From the NCBI GenBank assembly GCA_029204225.1, contig CM055109.1:49066599-49130598 (forward strand): a stretch of DNA of 64,000 nt, read 5' to 3'. Shown here piece after piece: positions 23,263 through 34,829 of this stretch. A program made the position numbers and the translations under genes. The stretch comes from Diphasiastrum complanatum. Its lineage: Eukaryota > Streptophyta > Lycopodiopsida > Lycopodiales > Lycopodiaceae. The stretch's first letter is position 1. Each line of letters begins with the position of its first letter. The notes beneath the pieces were generated by a model. The model searched no databases and was not told the DNA's origin. It worked only from the letters and a program-made list of their open reading frames with translations.

Positions 23263-23283
23263 CCACGAGTCAAGAGGAGTGGT

Positions 23284-23830
23284 TGTGTCTATTTGGTAGT
23301 GATTCCTACTTTGTAGGATCTAGACCATGATTTATGATGAGATTTGTACCTACCATGCACCTACCAAGCATGACTCTTGGATCTAGACTAGGGTTTTCAC
23401 ATTAGGGCAAGAAAGTGGAGTCTACTTCCTTATTACATGCTGGATTTTCACCTAACTTTGCAAAGGAAGTGTGTTTTACTATGTATTCCCATTCTCCATA
23501 GTGAGAAGATAGAAACTTTTTGGAGCCTCAAGGAGAAACTCAAGTTTCCTCTCATTGTATGGTGATTACTCTATTTTTCCAATGAAACCCAGCTTTGACA
23601 CTTTGTAAACACTGTCTACAGGCCGTACTACAGCCTTATTTCCACACGTGTGGAGTTGGATTATACTAATTGATCAATGCTTTGATTGTCTCTACTTGTT
23701 TCCTATCAAGCTGCTAAACTAGATCTTGTTTTCTGATGACTAGTTTCTGATAGATTGTTTAACAAGCATACAATCACCTTGTGGATCATTCAAAGATCCA
23801 TTTATGGTCCTTAGTACTGTACTTTTCACA
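23284..23830 (+). repeat. 5' LTR of frameshifted copia
   Basis: It is 547 bp with TGTG...CACA ends. It contains a CCACACGTGTGG palindrome at 23642-23653, the same motif type as in the intact copia LTR. Confidence 0.88.
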
Positions 23831-24458
23831 TGGTATCAGAGCCAAGTACAAGGCCATTGATCTGTGTTTGAATCTAATCCCGTTTTAGCAGGTTTTGGTG
23901 CAAAAAGCTAGTATTGGAAGGGCGAGCTGGTATCCAGGTTTTGGTGAGGGGATTTGATCCCAAACTTTTTCAGGATCAAAATCCATACTGTTCACACGTG
24001 TGGGCATATCTGAACCAGCATTTAATAACCCATATTCATTGGATCATAGAAAATTCATCTGGTGTCAGTTTGATGTATTTTTTGGTGCAAATCCTAGGAT
24101 AAGCTACCAAGATCACTTGCCATTGATTAGTTTTGAGTTTGTTTCATGAAAACTAATTAATCTAGGCTGATTTCAGACCTTCTTAAAGTGGAAACCAGGT
24201 CTTGAAAGTACAAAGTGAATGAGAGAGATAGAGTCAGTTTTTGTCCAAGAATAGCCAAGATTGGCAAGATTTGCTTGAGTGTAGTTTTCGTCTCATCTTA
24301 TCTTCATTCCAGCTTGTGAGGCAGTGATAGAACTGCGATTACAAATCCATTTGTTGGACTAGAAATCAATATTTGAGTGAAACACTGCAAGCTAGAAACC
24401 TTTGTGAGTTTCAGGTACAAACAAATCTATATCTTGTGTGTAGAATCTTGCTAGTAAG
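23831..24458 (+). other. Primer site and leader of frameshifted copia
   Basis: The methionine-tRNA-type primer site lies at 23831-23842. The leader carries another CACACGTGTG palindrome at 23992-24001. It has no coding signal until the gag start at 24459. Confidence 0.8.
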
Positions 24459-27400
24459 ATGGGATCAGTGGGAGCCTACCTTCTAGAAGCTAGTGAGAGG
24501 TTAAATTCTACCAATTATGCTATTTGGAAAGTGAGGATGGAGTCACTAATGGTGATCCAGGATCTTTATGAGTTTCTAATAGATGATGAAGATGAACCTC
24601 TAGGTGCACAGGAATTAGTGAGATACAAGAAGAGGTCTAGGCTTGCACTTCACTGTATTAAGATGAATGTAAGCAATGCTCTTTTAAGGGAAGTATCATC
24701 ATGTAAGAGTGCTAAAGAGGCTTGGGAATCTTTAGAATCTATCTATGAGTCTAGTAACACTTCGAGGGTTCTCATGCTTAGGAATCAGATTCTACAAAGC
24801 ATGAAGAGGAGTGATGAGAGTGCACAAGATTATGTGCTAAGAATCAAGTCTCTTAATAGGGAGTTAGCTTCCATTGGAGAGAAGATTCAAGATAGTGAGC
24901 TTGTTCAGATTGTCCTAAATGTCTAGGGAGTGGCTTTACAAATTTGGTCCAAAGCTTTGCAATCCAAGACACTTTGCCTACTATAGAAAAGCTACACAGT
25001 GTATTAGTAGCTGAAGAGTGTAGGATGTTGCATACCAATGCAAGAATGAATGCTATTTCTCTGCAGGATGGTGATGAGAAAGCTAATTTCTCATTCAAAA
25101 GCAAGAAGAAGACCAATGGCAAGAAGAAGCACTTCAAGGAGACCAAGGAGGAGGATGAGGCTTCAAGCTCAAAGGGCAAGATCAAAGACAAGTCCAAGTA
25201 CAAATGTTTTTTCTGTGGAAAGAAAGGACATTTTGCATCAGAATGTCTCAAGAAGAAGAAGGGACAAGAGAGCAAACAAAGCAACATTGCACATCAGGAG
25301 GAAGAGGAGGATGAAGAGTCATCCTTGATGGTTTCCAACAAACCACCATCATCCAAGAGCAACACCAATGATTCTTGGTGGATTGATACTGGGGCAAGTT
25401 CCCACATGACATATCAAAAGGACATATTCTCCACCTTATTTTCTTACAATGACTTACATAGATCAATCTATACTGCAAGTAGTCAAGAATGTAAGATAAG
25501 TGGAATAGGAACAATTCCCTTGTATGTGGGATCATCCAAAAGGATGAATCTAGATAATGTTTTTTATGTTCCTAAGTTAACCAAGAATTTGCTTAGTGTT
25601 GGCCAATTAATGGATAATGGCCTACATGTACAATTTAAGCATGGAGTTTGTTCCATCCTTAGAAATGATGAATGTATAGCCAAAGGCTTTAAGCAAGGTA
25701 GATTGTTTAAGCTTGATGCTAATATTGCAGTGGAGAGTGTTAACTTGGCAAAGGTGGAGCTATCAAAGGTGGAACTGTGGCACAAAAGGTTGGGCCACCC
25801 CAACTACAAAGCCATGGAATCTATGGCTACAAAGGAGCTTGCAGTTGGACTCCCCAAGCATTTATCAAGTGTGGGAAGAGATGTGAAGCATGCAGCCTCT
25901 CAAAGGCTCACAAACTACCCTTCTCAAGATCTACATCAAGATCAAACTCTCCTCTTGAACTCATCCATTCGGATGTTCATAGTTTTTCACATGAGTCTAA
26001 TGGTGGTGCCAATTACTATGTAATCTTCATTGATGACTATTCTAGATTTTGTTGGATGTACCTCTTGTCTAGCAAATCAATGGTGTTTTATTCTTTTGTA
26101 AAGTTCAAGACTTTGGTAGAAAATCAACTTAGTACCAAGATTAAGGTATTAAGGAGTGATAATGGAGGTGAATATATCTCCAATAAGTTGATTGACTTTT
26201 GTAGTTCTAATGGCATAAAGAGGGAGTTGTCATGTCCATACACCCCTCAACAAAATGGAGTGAGTGAGAGAAGAAATAGATCTCTTTGTGAGTGTGCTAA
26301 GGCCTTAAGGCTAGATGCTTCTCTATCCAAACCATTTTGGGGTGAAGCAATAACTTGTGCTAACTATTTGTGCAATAGATTGCCAAACCAAGCCACTGGA
26401 GGAATCACACCATTTGAAGCTCTATTTGGAGAGAAGCCCAATCTCAAAGATCTCAAAGTTTTTGGATCCACTTGCTATGTACACCAATCCTTGGATAAGA
26501 GAAGGAAGGATGATGCAACATCCATCAAAGGCATCTTTGTGGGATATGGTGAGAATAGCAAAGGTTATAGAGTCTTCAATCCCATCACTAGCAAGGTGAT
26601 AGTGAGTAGGGATGTTATTTTTTATGAAGGACATGCTTGTGATTTGGATGATAATTCTACTAATCATCTTGATGCCAAGGATCATGCTAGGATGGAGGAG
26701 GAGCTTCCAAGTGAAGAAGAACTTGAGGATCCACCTCAAGATGCAAGAACTCCAAGAACTCCAAGAAGATCTACAAGGGCAAGATCCGAGCCATTGAGGC
26801 TCACCTATGATGGTCAAGGTGATCAAAGGGAAGGCTCATCATCTTTCACATCTTACACCTTTCTTACTTCAATGTTAGATGAGCCAACATGCTATGAAGA
26901 TGCTTGTAAGTCTAAAAGTTGGATGGATGCTACGCAAGTAGAGTATGATGCTCTTATTGAGAATCAGACTTGGGATCTTGTGGATCTTCCTCAAGGGAAG
27001 AAACCTCTTGATTGCAAGTGGGTGTTTAGATTGAAGTATAATCAAGATGGATCAATAAGCAAGCATAAAGCTAGGCTTGTTGCCAAAGGCTTTTTTACAA
27101 ACCAAAGGCATTGACTATGATGAGACTTTTGCTCCTGTGGCTAAGCTTGTTACTATCAGGTTGATTATTAGTCTTGCTACAACCTTCAATTGGGAGCTAT
27201 TCCAACTCGACTTCACAAATGCATTCCTCAATGGTTATTTGGAGGAAGAGATCTACATGAGGCAACCCGAGGGCTTCATCAAGGCAAAGTATGAAGGAAA
27301 GGTGTGCTTTTTGAAGAAGAGCCTTTATGGGCTCAAGCAAGCACCTAGAGCATGGTACTCTAGGCTAAACTCTTTTCTCATTTCCATCAATTTTGTAATG

Positions 27401-28477
27401 AGTGCCTATGATCCATCATTGTATATAAGTTTTCATGATGGCATGATCATTATTCTTGTTTTGTATGTAGATGACATTATCTTGAGTGGTAATGATCTAG
27501 ATGGAATTAGAGATGTAAAAATTGCTTTAGCAAAAGAGTTTAAGATGGTAGATCTCGGCCTATTGAGCTTCATTCTTGGAATAGAGGTTATTAGAGGATG
27601 TTATTTTAGCTTCATTTGTCAATCTAAATATGCTACATCCATCCTAGATAGATTTGGAATGAAGAATTGTAAAGGCATTGAGACACCAATGGAGCAACAT
27701 GTAAAAGCATCTATTGGTTGTGATGAAGCATCCTTTGAGGACATCACATTATATAGAAGGCTTATTGGCTCCTTGATCTATTTAACTATAACTAGACTTG
27801 ATCTTAGTTATAGTGTTGGAAAGTTAAGTCAATTCATGCAAAGTCCTCTAGTTTCACATTGGAAGATGGCCAAAAGAGTTCTTAGATACATTTCATTCAC
27901 TAAGAATTTTGGTATTTTGTATAGAGGAACTAATCTTGGCTTAAGAGCCTATAGTGACTCGGATTTTGCAGGTGACAAAGTGGATAGAAGATCAACAAGT
28001 GCCTTTGCCACCTTTCTATGTGATGGAATAGTATCATGGCTTTCCAAAAAGCAAGATACCATCTCCCTATCTTCCACAGAATCCGAATACAAGGCCTTGA
28101 CATCAACATGCAAGGAGGTCTTGTGGCTCAAAAGGCTATTGGTGGAGCTTCATGTCATGGAGGAGGAGATCCCTATCATCTATTGTGACAACCAATCAGC
28201 CCAATCACTTTCAACTAATCCTACATTCCATGCAAGGAGCAAGCACATCGAAATTGCTCATCATTTCGTGAGGGAAAAAGTGCAAGCTAAAGAGATCAAG
28301 CTCCAACACGTGCCATCATCAAGTTGCTTGGCTGATTTGTTTACTAAACCTTTACCTAAAGATTCATTTGTCAAGCTTAGATCTTCAATTGGAGTTATTG
28401 ATAAAAGCATTGTGATCTCCAAGGCTAGATTTGAGGAGTGTGAAAAATTGCCTACATTGGCAAATCTAGCCATGTAG
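24459..28477 (+). pseudogene. Copia gag-pol, three frame breaks
   Basis: The domain order is complete: gag start (MGSVGAYLLEASERLNSTNY), CCHC knuckle (CFFCGKKGHFASEC) near 25206, protease (WWIDTGASSHM) near 25378, integrase with HKRLGHPN, RSDNGGEY and PQQNGVSERRN, RT with YGLKQAPRAWYS and LYVDDIILSG, and RNase H with AYSDSDFAGD and KHIEIAHHFV. Frames break at about 24920 (gag, a stop follows at 24924), about 25855 (between protease and integrase) and about 27095 (in RT, within a run of T). Each looks like a one- or two-base indel. No catalytic residue appears lost. The family is the closest relative here of the 13488-17468 polyprotein, so the source element may exist elsewhere in the genome. 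Confidence 0.93.
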
Positions 28478-28582
28478 AATATTGTACATTTTGTCAATAT
28501 TGTTTGTTGGTTACTTCAATGGCCAAAGTGCCACTTGTACATACACACCTAAAGTAGGTTACCACGAGTCAAGAGGAGTGGT

Positions 28583-29129
28583 TGTGTCTATTTGGTAGTG
28601 ATTCCTACTTTGTAGGATCTAGACCATGATTTATGATGAGATTTGTACCTACCATGCACCTACCAAGCATGACTCTTGGATCTAGACTAGGGTTTTCACA
28701 TTAGGGCAAGAAAGTGGAGTCTACTTCCTTATTACATGCTGGATTTTCACCTAACTTTGCAAAGGAAGTGTGTTTTACTATGTATTCCCATTCTCCATAG
28801 TGAGAAGATAGAAACTTTTTGGAGCCTCAAGGAGAAACTCGAGTTTCCTCTCATTGTATGGTGATTACTCTATTTTTCCAATGAAACCCAGCTTTGACAC
28901 TTTGTAAACACTGTCTACAGGCCGTACTACAGCCTTATTTCCACACGTGTGGAGTTGGATTATACTAATTGATCAATGCTTTGATTGTCTCTACTTGTTT
29001 CCTATCAAGCTGCTAAACTAGATCTTGTTTTCTGATGACTAGTTTTTGATAGATTGTTTAACAAGCATACAATCACCTTATGGATCATTCAAAGATCCAT
29101 TTATGGTCCTTAGTACTGTACTTTTCACA
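28583..29129 (+). repeat. 3' LTR of frameshifted copia
   Basis: It matches 23284-23830 except at three positions: CAAG/CGAG, TTTCTG/TTTTTG and CTTGTGG/CTTATGG. The palindrome CCACACGTGTGG is at 28941-28952. Confidence 0.9.
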
Positions 29130-30569
29130 AATCAAATACAATATGAAACAACACTACTTTCTTCAAGTTAGATTTGTTCTTAGCACAAATGAAGATTTTT
29201 AAGAAATGAAAGAATGACATACCTGAGTAGTTTGTTTCTAAATAAGTCTCTTACTACGATATGTAATGGTAGTTTGTAAAAGTAGGCTTTTTGGAAGATG
29301 ATCAAATTCAAATTTCTAAGAATAATAATTTGAAAATTCTCAAAGTATACAATTGCCATGTGTTTTTTATTTTAAATATCTTCTTTGGGCATCGATGGGA
29401 CTTCCTGACCTTTAATGCCATTGATTTTTCCTTGTCAAAGTTTCACCCATGTTAATAGAAATAAATAAAAACCTTATTAGAAAGTTCCATTACAATTTCA
29501 TTTGTTTCATCGATCGTCTCAATCTCCCAAGTTCCTAAGTTCCAGAGGATCATCATTCACAATTTTCATTCTTTTTATCATATTCTTGCTAACCTAGCCA
29601 CTTCAATCTAACTATTTTAATTTTGAGGGCAACAAATTTCAAAAGCCAACAACCCTTTGAAAAAACAATCTTTAAGTGAGGTTGTGATATGATTTCTTTT
29701 CCTTTCGCAATAATATTTATGTTGCACTAGCATCATCATCATCCTAATGTACAATATGTAAACAATATTTGACGATGAAAATTCTTTTGCACCAGCATCA
29801 TCATCCCCATCTACAATATTTACACTCAAGCCAAATTGCCAAATTTGAGCTTGTGTGCTCCTAGATGTCCTCTTTGCACATCAAGATTTCAATAGGGTCT
29901 TCATTGCCATAGGTAACAATATTATTCCACCTTGGCTATGGGGCAAGAGGGGTTTTTAAGCATTCCTTGGGAGGAAAACAAATATTTTATGTGAATTTGG
30001 TAAATAAATAATGAATGGATCAATAAAAAACCCTTGCTTTATAAGTGCTAGTGTTAGTGAGTAGTAAGATAAATGAACAAAAAGTAGATATTGTGTATCT
30101 TTGAGTACACTGCATTGTGTTTGTATCATTTGGACTTTAATGTTTACAAATGGAGCAATGGGAATGGAGATCCCACGGAGGGTAGGCCCCCTCCCAAAAG
30201 GCAATTTCATGAGTATTATCATTATTCGCGTGCTATCAACATATGCAACCACCTCAGTTTCACTTTTTTTCCACCGACTAAATAATCTTCTTTGAAACAC
30301 ACACACATATTATTTATCATCATTTCAACTTCACACATCAGACTTTACTGGCCTGGCCATGTTTTTCTAATCATAAAACATGCAAGTGGTAGTAGGGTCA
30401 AATGTATCTATCCCAGCCTATTAATTTAAATAAAAAAAACAATACGAGTCAAAAGAATGGATGGTATGTAGTAGTAGAACAGTAGTGGCAGTCGTAGTAC
30501 CAAAAAGCCAAAAAGGGTCGCGCAAGAAACAGCAGAACCACAAGTAGAAGCAGAAGCAGAAGAAGAGAA
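29130..30569. other. Low-repeat intergenic sequence
   Basis: This AT-rich sequence shows no element or gene that I recognise. A short degenerate duplication with a catcatcatc core occurs at about 29725-29820. Frames of 64 to 116 codons here have no recognisable motif and are probably chance. Confidence 0.5.
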
Positions 30570-31102
30570 GGGAGAGTGTGAGTGATTCATTCAATCACTG
30601 TTTTTCACTTTTTTCCATGTCTCCTCAACGACTCTCCATCCATCCATCCCGATCCATCATTCTATTTTATTCTATTCCATCTTTTATCCTTCTGCTTTCC
30701 TTTGTAAAGCTAATACATAGTAACCTCTTTTTCCTGCACGATCTACTCTCGCAGATCGCAGATCGCGCTTCTGTCTGTCTTTCTCTTTTTCTTTACTATA
30801 CTAATCGGCGATAACGATGGCGATGGCGATGGCGCTGGCGCTGCAATTTTCTGCTTGCACTTTTATTCTGCGTCCTCTTCTCCATTGTACGTACCTTTCA
30901 TGCTTGTCACAACATATGTTTTTCAACAAGTTTGGTTTGTCGATAATCTTCTCCGTCTCTCTCATACAAACACACACAGATTTCATCAATATTCACGTAA
31001 ACAAGGCTCACAGGTGAGGGAAGGAGAGAGAGAGAGAGGGGTGAGAGACATACACAGTTTTCATTACTGTTCATGTAAACAAGGCTCCCTTTTCAGTTCT
31101 CA

Positions 31103-31144
<42 letters not shown>

Positions 31145-31446
31145 GCACACACACGACACACATATCGTCATTATTCATGGTCCCATGGATACAAGCGAGC
31201 GCGCGCTCACACACACGCACACACATTTCGCCATTTTTCATGTTTACAAGGCTCTCTTCTGGCTTGTCATTCACACACGCGCGCGTACGCTATTCATGTA
31301 TCATTCGCGCGCGCACGCACGCACGAAGTTTTCCTTAATATTTATGTAGACAAAGCTTACTAATTGAAGGATCTCACTTTTTAGTACTTTAAAGACATAA
31401 GAGAGGCTTAGAGAGCGCTCTCCGGGCTCTCCCCCTCGCTCTGACG
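30570..31446 (+). promoter_or_regulatory. Putative upstream region and 5' leader exon of the NET gene
   Basis: A pyrimidine-rich stretch (about 30600-30800) precedes a short GC-rich run at 30813-30845 (gcgatggcgatgg type). The region then holds iterated short motifs, CT and GA tracts and alternating CA/CG tracts up to 31330. A good splice donor, ACG/GTGAGT, lies at 31446/31447, and the next clear acceptor before the NAB exon is at 34768-34769, so this could be an untranslated first exon followed by an intron of about 3.3 kb. The frame at 30817 starts MAMAMALALQ but is a short-repeat product with no known domain. RNA reads would settle the exon. Confidence 0.35.
30991..31358 (+). repeat. Iterated ttcatgtaaacaaggctc units in leader
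   Basis: Related 18-19 bp units occur at 30991-31009, 31070-31087, 31237-31254 and 31340-31358, with a weaker one at 31171-31195. They are 55-100 bp apart. Between them lie a CT tract (31106-31143) and CA/CG alternating tracts (for example 31197-31226, 31272-31288 and 31304-31324). This looks like a decayed tandem repeat with an 80-100 bp period. Confidence 0.6.
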
Positions 31447-34400
31447 GTGAGTGAACATTATAATTTACGTTGAACACTGTTCAGTAGACGTACGATCTCT
31501 AGCCTTTATTCCAACTCCGTTCCTTGTAGTCTTGAAGCTTATGTTCTTTTTGGTTTCATACTATTTTTTCACTCGCAACGAAAATCCTGGATGCTTTTCC
31601 GAAGAGCTGAACTTGTAAAAGTGAAGAATATCTTACATGCTGCTTGCTTGTTGATTAGGAAATTGTTTCCTGAATCATAATCACTTATAACTTTTCTTTA
31701 GTCAAACACACCAAGTTAATAAAGCTGTGGAACAATTGGAAAGATATCCTTTGTCTTGGCTGTTAAAGCGGATGCACAATTATCATCAAAAAGTCCTGTC
31801 CTCTTGAGCCTTTTATGTTCTGCAGAAAGTCCTAATGAATCGGTGTGCGCTGTACGAATATCTGCAAACAGGTCGACAGATGACTTCTTAATTGGGCTCT
31901 GCCTTAGAGACATTAGACCTGCTAAAATGCTTCTGTCCATGTGTTGAGGAAGCGTGAATGGGAACATTTCAATGATCACTTTCGTTGCGTATAATCGTTG
32001 TTTTATGGCATTCGGAAGATGCAACAAGTAGATATGCACGTTCGTTCAAGTCAGCTGTATGATATCTTCCAAAGGGTTAGAGACACCGGTAGCCCTGGCA
32101 AATAGAGATTTATAATTCATCGCTTGTCGTTCAATATGGAGCAACTAGAAAGCACTTACATGTTACATGTTGAGGATGGCCTTGAAGAAGAGTAGTTCTG
32201 GAATGTTGAGGATGCTCTGAGCTTGACTATGCTTGCCTTCCGCCTCTCGTTCTTTTGAACGGACACATAGCCATTCTGGCGAGCCAGTAGTAGTTTTCAC
32301 AACACTATGTCTACCTTGCTGAACTATCGTTTGTTGCGTCGTGTTCTTGTAAATCGCCTTCTTTCGAGTTCATTCTAACCCAATTCAAGGGCTGTGACAT
32401 TATAGAAATTTAATTCGGCGGTTCGCATGATCTTGCGCCTTACCACATACGATATGTAGAGAGTATTGCGACTCTTTGAAAAAAAAACCACCAAAAGTAT
32501 TGTATCGTACATAAAGCATAATCTAATGCAGGTCGAAAATGTCCCGCTGGGTAAGAATACAGGTCGGAGCAAGCCAATTTTCAAGTATACACACTAATAA
32601 ATAGCTCGGATGGTTTGAGTCCAGACCACATTGGCAACTGCAGTTAAGATGATCTCTGGAAACTCAACGCTGTCAAAATAAAACCCACTTCCTGTCATAC
32701 TGAGAGGGTAAGTAGTGGACCTCCCTCCCTCACAAAGCTATCTTATCAGTGATCACACAGAGTCAGCACAGTCCTGCTCCAAAACAAAATGGGTAAGAGT
32801 GGACTGCCAACCATCCTGCTGCTTCAAAATATAGACCATTCTACTTGTATCTTTTCTTTTGATGTTGCTAGCTTATTCTGAAATTTATTGAATAGAAATG
32901 CTTTGCGAATCTGAGTCCGAGCAGCCAAATATATCATAGAAAGTCGAGCCCGTGGAACTGCTAACTAAGGATATCAGGGACATCCAGTGCTGTGTAACCA
33001 GCTAGTTTGTCTTCAAAAGGGCTAGGAGGAGGGGTCTTGCAGCATGGAGAGACGGATAACCACACTTGAGATCAAAGGAAGGGGGTCATTGAGTTAAAGG
33101 TGCCAAAAAGTATCGTCTTTTTGATAACAGAGGGTACATATTTTGTTGGGATTATTGGGCCATTTGGTTCTCGGGGGGAAGGTTGGAGATAGTTTAATCT
33201 TTAAAGCTTTTAATTTTCGGATAAGTTTATAAACTTGAGATTATATGAAAGGAGGGCCTGCTTGGTGTTTAACGCGATATACGTAGAGTTGTCGTAGAGT
33301 TCACAGTTTAGGCGAAGGAGCTAAGTCATATCCCAGGATCTAGTGATCATTTTGTATTCGGCTGATATTCATTTTGAAATCAGGTTGAAATTGCTGCGTT
33401 TTTTTATTTGAGCTAAAAAGATTGCTTTTACTTTCTGAATAAAACCATATCAAATCAGAAAGTGCTAGTTCAACAGCCTGTTAGAAGCTTATTTAATCAA
33501 GTAATACAAGACAAAAGTGACTTTTACTTCTGGCTCTTTGATGAATGAGATGTTCTATGCTGGCCTCTTAACACCAAAACCCCATTCACTTGATACTTGC
33601 AAGAAACTCAACTCGCCTCAACTCGGTTTCCTGCCTGTGCTCTCTGCAAAATAATACCAACTTAATATAGAGGTTTTGTGGCATGGCGTGAGAGGCTTCT
33701 TTTCGTGTGTCGGGAGAGGGGAGAGGATCAGGAGACAGAAATGAGAGTTGAGAGTTTTGGAGAGAGCCTTTAAGGAGCTTCTTGCTCATTGACATGTTTT
33801 GAGGGGTTAGTGCCCCTGCAGCTAGTCTGATTTTTCATAAGCAAATTAAATTTGTGAATTTGGATTTGTTCCTGCTGTGTGAACACTGGAGCGTGCGAGT
33901 GATAGACGGGAGTGCCGAATTGAATGGGGAGTTTATAGATTGGCTGTAATGGGGCTCATTACTTGCGTGTACATAACAAAGCCAAGGTGTGCCAGATTGG
34001 ATGCCGCAGGGGCGTGTGAACTGGACTCTGGAGTCTTAAATGGCCTGAGGCGTTCTAGCACCATAAGCACCAATGGGGAAGTGAAATCAGGCACACAGTC
34101 AAACCACCCTTAAATTCTTGTAACATACATTGGGTGCAGGTCAATCTCTGCATGGCGTATCGCAAGTCATAATATGGCTGTTAAGTTACAATAGCTTTTG
34201 TCATGCTACACAGCTGAGTCACGTAGATACCAATAGCTAGTGTGAAGTTTCAATTATCGATAGTTGTGGACACCCCCACCATTGGTATGCACAGACGCAG
34301 TGTAGGTAACGCATGTAGAATTTTTGTTTTCTCCGTCTATGGAGACTTTGACCTGAGCATCTGAAGTTCAAATTTCACAGCATTGCCTACAATCATTGCG

Positions 34401-34769
34401 ACAAGCGCAAGGTAAAGCTCATCACGTGTTTGCCTGAAGCCAAATGGTCACCTGATGGTAGCATGAGCTACTGTCCAATATTTGCATAGCTATCTGATTT
34501 CCAGGAAGACCTTACAGAACAAGAAGCTAGGGATGCACCTTTTTCTGTTAATTAGGCTGGTTGAATCAAGCATTTGGAACCCTCAACTACATTACCATGT
34601 CTATATTCGAAAGATTGCTTATTAAGTTTCTGCAGTTCTTGGTCTGATAAAACTGCTATCGCTTCATTTTATGATATGAAAGTTACATCATGTTTCTGTA
34701 GCGTTCTAGAACACACATTTTGCAATGTCTGAGATGCATCATCATTCGAATGTTTTCTAAATTTCACAG
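31447..34769 (+). other. Possible first intron or upstream spacer of NET gene
   Basis: There is no recognisable coding sequence or element across 3.3 kb. It runs from a strong splice donor (GTGAGT at 31447) to an acceptor (ttctaaatttcacag ending 34769). Short frames here lack domains. The intron reading is an inference from the splice signals only. Confidence 0.35.
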
Positions 34770-34829
34770 GATGTGTTGACGACACGCAGAGAGCATGCAT
34801 TCCCAGCAGCCATTTGGAAACTGGAAACC

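Larger units (their letters stand above)
23262..29129 (+). mobile_element. Recent Ty1/copia element with three frameshifts
   Basis: The 547 bp LTRs (23284-23830 and 28583-29129) start TGTGTC and end TTCACA. They differ at only three positions that I can see, about 0.5 percent, so the insertion is recent. The primer site TGGTATCAGAGC follows the 5' LTR at 23831-23842, and a purine-rich run (aagaggagtgg) precedes the 3' LTR. The gag-pol is related to that of the intact element at 12032 but clearly a different family. The 22 bp before the 3' LTR (28561-28582) also occur before the 5' LTR (23262-23283). No target duplication is visible. Confidence 0.9.

Noticed and set aside
30817-31349. Frames of 66 and 164 codons starting MAMAMALALQ or running through CT and CA repeats
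   Set aside because: They are low-complexity translations of dinucleotide tracts; I treat the region as untranslated leader.
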